A DNA stretch of 64,000 nucleotides from DATFQI01 sp963831105. GTDB taxonomy: Bacteria > Actinomycetota > Thermoleophilia > Solirubrobacterales > Solirubrobacteraceae. Each line of letters begins with the position of its first letter. Position 1 is the first letter of the stretch. The stretch spans positions 594,585 to 658,584 of the forward strand of contig CAWHOS010000009.1 in the NCBI GenBank assembly GCA_963831105.1, given 5' to 3'. The notes beneath the pieces were generated by a model. That model was not told the origin of the DNA. It worked only from the letters and a program-made list of their open reading frames with translations, and searched no databases. Made by a program: the position numbers and the translations under genes. Shown here in pieces: positions 59,167 through 64,000 of the stretch.

Positions 59167-60048
59167 ATGCGTCTCGCCCTCATCGCCGTGCTCGCAGCTG
59201 CGCTCGCAGGGTGCGGGGGCGACGCTCCGCCCCGCCCTGCCGCGGAGACCACGCCGACGCCGACACCGACGCCGGCCGCGACCCCTGGGCCCGACGCGCC
59301 GCTGCCCTCCGCTGCCGCCGACCTCGCGTCGGAGCTCGAGCGCGAGCGCGACGCGCTCTATGCGGCGATCGACGAGTGGCGCGGATCCGGCGATCCGGGT
59401 CGCGGCGGGCCGCCGGAGGCGGTCGGTGTGCACGCTGTGCGCGAGCAGCGCGTCTACCGCCTGCTCGGCCGTCGGCCGGCGCTCGCGCGGAAGGTGCTCG
59501 CTGCGCTGCCTTCCGGGCTCCGCGCGGAGGCGCGCGACAACGTGCTCGCCCGCCACGAGCTCAGCCGGATCGTTTCCCAGCGCAACGGCCCGCCGCCGAA
59601 GATCGCGATCGGCCGCGCCGCGCCCGCGGATGTGCTGCGCTCGCACTACCGGCGCGCGTGGAAGCGCTTCCGGGTCGGCCCGCCCCTGCTCGCGGCGGTC
59701 AACTTCGTCGAGTCGGGCTTCGGCCGGCTCCGCAACCGCTCGATCTCGGGCGCCCGTGGCCCGATGCAGTTCATGCCGGCGACCTGGGCGGCCTACGGCC
59801 TCGGCGGCGACATCGCGGACCCGCGCGACGCGATCCTCGGCGCCGCCAACTACCTGCACGCCAACGGCGCCCCGGGCGACGAGACCCGCGCGCTGTACCG
59901 CTACAACCCGTCCTCGCACTACGTGCGCGCGATCGCGGCCTACGCCCGTCGCATCCGCGCCGACCGGCGCCGCTTCTACGGCTACTACGCCTGGGCGGTC
60001 TACATCAGCGACGAGCGCCGCACCGGCCCGGGCCGCTCCACCCCCTGA
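59167..60048 (+). CDS. Lytic transglycosylase lipoprotein (SLT domain)
   Basis: 293 aa. Lipobox AALAGC (Cys at about residue 17) after a short signal; Pro/Thr linker; a helical spacer (about 50-160) and a C-terminal lysozyme-like SLT domain with GPPLLAAVNFVESGFGRLRNRSISGARGPMQFMPATWAAYGLGGDIADPRDAILGAANYLHANG. Catalytic Glu in NFVESGFG; GPMQFMPATW is the family signature. It cuts peptidoglycan glycosidic bonds at the outer face of the membrane. Directly opposite the giant operon; a cell-wall-opening partner for it is possible but unproved. Confidence 0.9.
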   Translation: MRLALIAVLAAALAGCGGDAPPRPAAETTPTPTPTPAATPGPDAPLPSAAADLASELERERDALYAAIDEWRGSGDPGRGGPPEAVGVHAVREQRVYRLLGRRPALARKVLAALPSGLRAEARDNVLARHELSRIVSQRNGPPPKIAIGRAAPADVLRSHYRRAWKRFRVGPPLLAAVNFVESGFGRLRNRSISGARGPMQFMPATWAAYGLGGDIADPRDAILGAANYLHANGAPGDETRALYRYNPSSHYVRAIAAYARRIRADRRRFYGYYAWAVYISDERRTGPGRSTP

Positions 60049-60073
60049 CGCGCGCCCCGGCCCCCGCGACGGG

Positions 60074-60853
60074 TCAGTTGTTCACACCTGGCATGAACCA
60101 TCGACCCGTCGCGGCGCGCGCGAGCTCGACGAGGCGCCGGCGTGCATCGGCGTCCTCGGCCTGCGGGTTGGGCCACTCCTCGCGCCGCTGCCAGAAGTAG
60201 CGGCCGGTCACGCCGGCCAGCGACGGCTCCGTGAGCAGCCAGACCGGCGTATCGGCGCCGTCGGCGAGCGAGCCGCCGCCCGAGCCGCCCATCTTCGTGG
60301 CGATCCAGCCCGGGCTGCAGCTGTTCACCGCGGGCCCGCCGCCGTCGCGCCAGCGCTCGCCCTGCTCGCGGGCGAGCATCACCAGCGCGATCTTCGACTG
60401 AGCGTACGGCGTCGCGTAGCGCGGCTCGTCGGGCTGCTCGAGGTCCACCGAGCCGCTCGAGTGCACGCCCGAGCTCACGTGCACGACGCGCCCGCCCTTC
60501 AGGCGCTCCCGCAGCGCCTCCGTCAGCAGGAATGCCGACAGGAAGTTGACCTGCCACGTGGGCTCGTGACCGTCCTCGGTGCGCACCCCGCGCGGCGGCG
60601 CGGTCCCATAGCCGATCCCGGCGTTGTTGACGAGCGCGTCGAGCGGCCCCTCGAGCGCCTCGACCATCGCCCGCACCTGCGAGAACGACGCCAGGTCGGC
60701 CACCGCGACCCCCGCCGCACCTGTCCTCTCCCGCGCCGCCTCGGCCCGCTCGCGGCTGCGCCCATGCACGATCACCCGCGCCCCGCGGGCCGCCAGCTGC
60801 CGGGCGATCTCCTCCCCGATGCCGGCCGTCGCGCCCGTGACCAGCACCGTCAC
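60074..60853 (-). CDS. Short-chain dehydrogenase/reductase
   Basis: 259 aa from GTG 60853 (overlaps the VOC stop, GTGA). Cofactor motif VTGATAGIGEEIARQLA, NNAG in DALVNNAGIGYG, catalytic Ser in VVHVSSGVHSSG and YAQSK (Tyr, Lys) downstream. Resembles the retinol-dehydrogenase/WW-domain-oxidoreductase-like group by its LEQPDEPRYATPYAQSKIA segment. NADP preference from HGRSRER. Convergent with the transglycosylase gene. Confidence 0.9.
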   Translation of the reverse strand: MTVLVTGATAGIGEEIARQLAARGARVIVHGRSRERAEAARERTGAAGVAVADLASFSQVRAMVEALEGPLDALVNNAGIGYGTAPPRGVRTEDGHEPTWQVNFLSAFLLTEALRERLKGGRVVHVSSGVHSSGSVDLEQPDEPRYATPYAQSKIALVMLAREQGERWRDGGGPAVNSCSPGWIATKMGGSGGGSLADGADTPVWLLTEPSLAGVTGRYFWQRREEWPNPQAEDADARRRLVELARAATGRWFMPGVNN

Positions 60854-61245
60854 GGCCGCGGCCCCAGCAGGTCCCACCGGTTCCCGGCGACGTCCACGAA
60901 CACGACGACCTTGCCGTACGGCTCATCGCGCGGCGCCCCGGCGAACTCCACGCCGGCCGCGCGCATCCGCGCGTACGTGGCGTCGAAGTCCTCAACCCGC
61001 AGGAACAGTCCGACACGGCCCGCGAACTGGTCCCCGATCGCACGCCGTTGCCGTTCGCCGTCGGCCTGCGCCAGCAACAGCGCCGTCTCCGCACCCGGCG
61101 GCCGCACGACCACCCACCGCTTCGGCCGCCCATCGTTCGTCTCGGCAGCCGAGTCCTCGACGAGCTCGAACCCGAGCACGTCCACGAAGAACGCGATCGC
61201 GGCGTCGTAGTCGTCGACGATCAGGGCCACCTGCTCGAGGTGCAT
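60850..61245 (-). CDS. VOC-family protein
   Basis: 131 aa. MHLEQVALIVDDYDAAIAFFVDVLGFELVED start, a middle VRPPGAETALLLAQA strand and the C-terminal FVDVAGNRWDLLGP with the metal Glu position replaced by Asp. Coupled to the SDR by a GTGA overlap. Small binding protein or enzyme of unknown substrate. Confidence 0.83.
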   Translation of the reverse strand: MHLEQVALIVDDYDAAIAFFVDVLGFELVEDSAAETNDGRPKRWVVVRPPGAETALLLAQADGERQRRAIGDQFAGRVGLFLRVEDFDATYARMRAAGVEFAGAPRDEPYGKVVVFVDVAGNRWDLLGPRP

Positions 61246-61310
61246 CTTCCCAAGCCAACCACGGTCGCCGGACGCCCGAAAGCCTCGCTAGACTCCTGGC
61301 CCAATCCAGT

Positions 61311-61384
61311 GCGGCTGTAGCTCAGTTGGCTAGAGCGTCTGCTTGCCATGCAGAAGGTCGAGGGTTCGAGTCCCTTCAGCCGCT
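61311..61384 (+). tRNA. tRNA-Gly (GCC)
   Basis: 74 nt. Acceptor GCGGCTG (61311-61317) pairs with CAGCCGC (61377-61383); discriminator T61384; no CCA encoded. The anticodon loop TTGCCAT holds GCC at 61345-61347, stem TCTGC/GCAGA. T-arm GAGGGTTCGAGTCCCTT. TAGACT at 61289-61294 is a likely -10. Confidence 0.95.
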
Positions 61385-61390
61385 CCTCTT

Positions 61391-61425
61391 AGAAGCCCTG
61401 CTATTCGCAGGGTTTCTTCGTTTCT
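61391..61425 (+). terminator. Terminator after tRNA-Gly
   Basis: AGAAGCCCTGC (61391-61401) pairs with GCAGGGTTTCT (61407-61417) around TATTC, with a T-rich stretch (TTTCTTCGTTTC) from 61413. Confidence 0.75.
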
Positions 61426-61503
61426 GAGGTCCGTTTCGAGGGTGTCTCGGAGCTCGGGCGGACCAACCGGGCGGACCAATCTGCATCCTGGCGCACCCGG
61501 ACG

Positions 61504-62502
61504 TCAGTCGAGCGTGATGACGACCTTGCCGTTGGCGCGGCCCTGCTCGACGTACGCCAGCGCCTCGAGGGTCTGGTCGAACGGGAACGTCTTGTCGATG
61601 AGCGGTCGGAGGTGGCCGGCGTCGTAGAGGGCGGCCAGCTCGCGCAGCTGGGTGCCGTTGGCCTGCATGAACAGGAAGGAGTAGCTCACGCCGAGCTTCC
61701 GCGCCTGCTTGCGGACCTTGCGGCTCAGCAGGCCCATCACGACGCCCATGAACTTCGGCGCCCCGATCTGCTTCGCGAACCCGGGGTCCGGCGGGCCGGC
61801 CACGCCGATCGCCCGTCCGCCCGGCTTGAGGACCGTGAGGGACCGTGCGAGGTTCTCGCCCCCTCGCGAGTCCAGCACGACGTCGTAGCCGGAGAGGACC
61901 TCGGCGAAGTCCTCCTTGGCGTAGTCCACGATGACGTCCGCGCCGAGGCTGCGCACCAGCTCGGCGTTCTCGCCGCGGGCGGTCGTCGCCACCGTGGCGC
62001 CGAGGTGCTTGGCGAGCTGGATGACGGTCGATCCCAGGCCGCCGGAGCCGGCGTGGACGAGGACCTTCTGGCCGGGCTGCACGTGGGCGCGGTCGACGAG
62101 GGCCTGCCAGGCGGCCAGTGACACCAGCGGCACCGCGGCCGCCTCGTGCAGGGTGAGCGAGGCCGGCTTGGGGGCGACGTCGTCCTGGTCGATCGCGATG
62201 TACTCCGCGAAGGTCCCGATCCGCAGGTCGCGGGGGCGGGCGTAGACCTCGTCGCCCACCTGGAAGTCGCGTACGGCCGAGCCGACCCTGATCACCACGC
62301 CGGCGACGTCGTGGCCGAGCACGAACGGGGTCCGGTACTTCAGGAGCCGCTTGAACTCGCCGTCGCGGACCATCACGTCCAGCGGGTTGATGCCGGCGGC
62401 GCTGACCTTGACCAGCAAGTCACCGTCGCCGACCTCGGGCTCGGGTACGTCGGCGGCGCGGAGTCCGTCCTTGCCGTAGTGCTCGACGACGAACGCCTTC
62501 AT
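61504..62502 (-). CDS. Medium-chain quinone-oxidoreductase-like dehydrogenase
   Basis: 332 aa. Zinc-independent MDR: N-terminal GroES-like domain (KAFVVEHYGKDGLRAADVPEPEVGDGDLLVKVSAAGINPLDVMVRDGE) and Rossmann domain with VLVHAGSGGLGSTVIQLAKHLGATVATTARGENAELVRSLGADVIVDY. No structural-zinc Cys cluster. Members reduce quinones or enones with NADPH. Its ATG overlaps the hydrolase stop (ATGA). Less GC-biased wording than neighbours suggests a different origin. Confidence 0.9.
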   Translation of the reverse strand: MKAFVVEHYGKDGLRAADVPEPEVGDGDLLVKVSAAGINPLDVMVRDGEFKRLLKYRTPFVLGHDVAGVVIRVGSAVRDFQVGDEVYARPRDLRIGTFAEYIAIDQDDVAPKPASLTLHEAAAVPLVSLAAWQALVDRAHVQPGQKVLVHAGSGGLGSTVIQLAKHLGATVATTARGENAELVRSLGADVIVDYAKEDFAEVLSGYDVVLDSRGGENLARSLTVLKPGGRAIGVAGPPDPGFAKQIGAPKFMGVVMGLLSRKVRKQARKLGVSYSFLFMQANGTQLRELAALYDAGHLRPLIDKTFPFDQTLEALAYVEQGRANGKVVITLD

Positions 62503-63362
62503 AGGAACTCGAGCGTCCGCTTGACGAAGTCCTCGTGGAACTGGAACACCCCGCCGTGCCCCGCGTCGGGATAGACGACGAGCCGGCTGTTCGGGAGTCG
62601 CCGAGCGAGGTCGAGGGTGTTCTCGGTGGGCACCATCCTGTCGCTCTCGCCGTTCATGACGAGCACCGGCTGGTGGATGCTCGTGAGATCGGCAGGCTCC
62701 TGCCGGCCCCAGCGATGGATGGCCTTGAGCTGGGCCCGGAACGAGCTCACGGAGACGGCCTTGTCGCGGTCGTCCGTCCGTTCCTCGAGCCGTGCCAGGA
62801 ACTCCTTCGCGGCTCGACGCCCGTTCGCGGTCCTGGTGAAGAAGAGGAACTCCTTGGAGTCCCGGCGGGTGAGCAGTCCTCGCGCGGTGTCGAGGTAGGA
62901 GATGCGGGTTACCTTGTCGATGCCTTCCCCGCCCGCGGGGCCGGTTCCGGCGATGATCATCTTGCGCACGAGCTGCGGCTCCTGCTGCGCGATCACCTGG
63001 GCGATCATGCCGCCCATCGAGAACCCGAACAGGTCGACTTGGTCGAAGCCGAGGGCACGGATGAAGGTCACGGCGTCGCTCGCCATCTGCTCGATCGTCG
63101 CCGGCGTGGACCCGCTGGAGGCGCCGACGCCTCGATTGTCGAAGGCGATGACCCGACGCATCGCGGCGATGCCGTCAACCACTCGGGGGTCCCAGTTGTC
63201 GAGGACCGCGGCCAGGTGGGTGAGGAACACGACGGGCACTCCCGTGCTCGAGCCGAGCTCACGGTAGGCGAACTGCACCCCGCCCGCGTCGATGGTGCGT
63301 GTCGGCGCAGTCCTCCACGCCACCTCCATGGTTGCGTCCGTGGGTGCGTTAACCGTCGTCAT
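62499..63362 (-). CDS. Alpha/beta hydrolase
   Basis: 287 aa from ATG 63362 with AGGAG upstream. Catalytic triad: Ser in the nucleophile elbow LFGFSMGGMIAQ, Asp in LVMNGESDRMVP, His in DAGHGGVFQ. Oxyanion region VVFLTHLAAVLDNWDP and AFDNRGVGASSG are typical of the chloroperoxidase/lactonase/esterase branch. First gene of the reductase operon; regulated in all likelihood by the TetR protein encoded divergently. Confidence 0.9.
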   Translation of the reverse strand: MTTVNAPTDATMEVAWRTAPTRTIDAGGVQFAYRELGSSTGVPVVFLTHLAAVLDNWDPRVVDGIAAMRRVIAFDNRGVGASSGSTPATIEQMASDAVTFIRALGFDQVDLFGFSMGGMIAQVIAQQEPQLVRKMIIAGTGPAGGEGIDKVTRISYLDTARGLLTRRDSKEFLFFTRTANGRRAAKEFLARLEERTDDRDKAVSVSSFRAQLKAIHRWGRQEPADLTSIHQPVLVMNGESDRMVPTENTLDLARRLPNSRLVVYPDAGHGGVFQFHEDFVKRTLEFL

Positions 63363-63388
63363 GGCTGTCGCTCCTTGCTCGTGCCGCT

Positions 63389-63429
63389 TTGCATTACGGT
63401 CATAATATGATCGTACGATCATAATGCAA
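63389..63429. promoter_or_regulatory. TetR operator region
   Basis: Centre: a perfect 18-bp palindrome TATGATCGTACGATCATA (63406-63423). Outer arms TTGCATTA (63389-63396) and TAATGCAA (63422-63429) also pair, and ACGGTCATAAT / ACGATCATAAT form a direct repeat. The region is strikingly AT-rich against the surroundings and separates the hydrolase gene from tetR. Confidence 0.8.
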
Positions 63430-63478
63430 TGGCTGGGACCAACAGCACAGATCAAGTAGGCGACGAGGGAGGCCCGCG

Positions 63479-64000
63479 ATGCGCTACGGCAAGGACCAGA
63501 AGCAGTCCACGAGGCGACGGATCGTCGAAGCCGCCGGACGGCGCTTCAAGCAAGACGGCATGGACGGCGCCGGCGTGGCGGCCGTGATGTCCGACGCCGG
63601 CCTGACCAACGGCGCCTTCTACGCCCACTTCGCCTCCAAGGAGGATCTCGTCGCGAACGTCCTCGCCGACCAGCTGCGCCACCAACGCCAAAGCCTCGAC
63701 TCCGAGCCCTCGGACCGGGCGGGACTGGAGGCGTTTGTCCGCTCCTACCTGTCCCCACAGCATCGCGACCAGAGCGCCGACGGCTGCCCGTCGGCAGCGC
63801 TGCTCGACGAGATCGCCCGCCGCCCCGCCGCCACGCGGCAGGTCTTCACCGACGAGCTCATGGGCGTCATCGACGACATCGCGTCGCGCCTGGATCCGAC
63901 AGACGTCGAAGCGGCCCGGAAGGAGGCGCTCACGGTCTTCGGGCTGATGGTCGGCACCCTGCAGCTCGCCAGGGCGCTGACAGACCGCGACCTGTCCGAT
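63479..64000 (+). CDS. TetR-family regulator, truncated by the window end
   Basis: 174 codons visible from ATG 63479; GAGGGAGG precedes it and the gene continues beyond the right edge. HTH: QSTRRRIVEAAGRRFKQDGMDGAGVAAVMSDAGLTNGAFYAHFASKEDLVANVL, the TetR_N signature (FYAHFxSKEDL). The C-terminal ligand-binding part follows (DGCPSAALLDEIARRPAATRQVFTDELMGVIDD), matching the group that often controls reductase/hydrolase operons. Probably represses itself and the divergent hydrolase-reductase operon via the palindromes at 63,389-63,429. Confidence 0.9.
   Translation, partial: MRYGKDQKQSTRRRIVEAAGRRFKQDGMDGAGVAAVMSDAGLTNGAFYAHFASKEDLVANVLADQLRHQRQSLDSEPSDRAGLEAFVRSYLSPQHRDQSADGCPSAALLDEIARRPAATRQVFTDELMGVIDDIASRLDPTDVEAARKEALTVFGLMVGTLQLARALTDRDLSD

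Overview
The window is very GC-rich, densely packed actinobacterial chromosome. Its gene content fits the class Thermoleophilia (Solirubrobacter/Conexibacter-like): repeat-rich secreted proteins, a FecR-like C-terminal domain on a choice-of-anchor-L-type protein, many GTG starts, many 1-4 nt gene overlaps and apparently leaderless promoters. The placement is inferred from protein character; no rRNA or taxonomic marker was searched.

Region by region. 1-4.2 kb: 5' end of infC, a duplicated-domain lipoprotein, and thrS coupled to an RTX-like calcium-binding protein. 4.3-11.5 kb: an Rpf-like cell-wall enzyme, a class V aminotransferase, a self-regulated ArsR/VOC pair, cupin plus aldo/keto reductase, a LOG-family protein, a secreted cupredoxin and a DctA-type symporter. 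11.6-25.4 kb: a YcaQ-like winged-helix protein, two-cupin protein, Crp/Fnr regulator, large secreted proteins, a CHASE2-guanylate/adenylate cyclase, redox enzymes, and tRNA-Val and tRNA-Cys with terminators. 25.4-31.1 kb: an acidic repeat protein and a four-gene plus-strand operon (repeat protein, secreted CxxC protein, PqqD-like/M50 membrane protease, small protein). 31.1-40.6 kb: HTH-Clp_N protein, FAH-family enzyme, FHA protein, epimerase, FtsH, class III aminotransferase, metallophosphoesterase, TetR and a polytopic membrane protein. Nearly every long gene here is frameshifted. 59.1-64 kb: lytic transglycosylase lipoprotein, SDR/VOC pair, tRNA-Gly, then a small reductase/hydrolase/TetR module.

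The most unusual locus is 40,590-59,067 on the minus strand. Six genes overlapping by 1-4 nt encode a PhoD-like phosphoesterase followed by five giant, mostly unrecognised proteins (1158, 962, 1562, 591 and 1042 aa). The last begins with 16 cysteines spaced almost always 11 residues apart. I know no characterised function for this set and regard it as the best candidate for an undescribed system.

About 18 frameshifts in otherwise well-conserved genes fall between 11.9 and 40.2 kb, mostly after 29 kb. Many are repaired by removing one C between two Gs (GG read as GCG), which points to sequence error rather than gene decay. The 18.5 kb giant-gene operon shows none.
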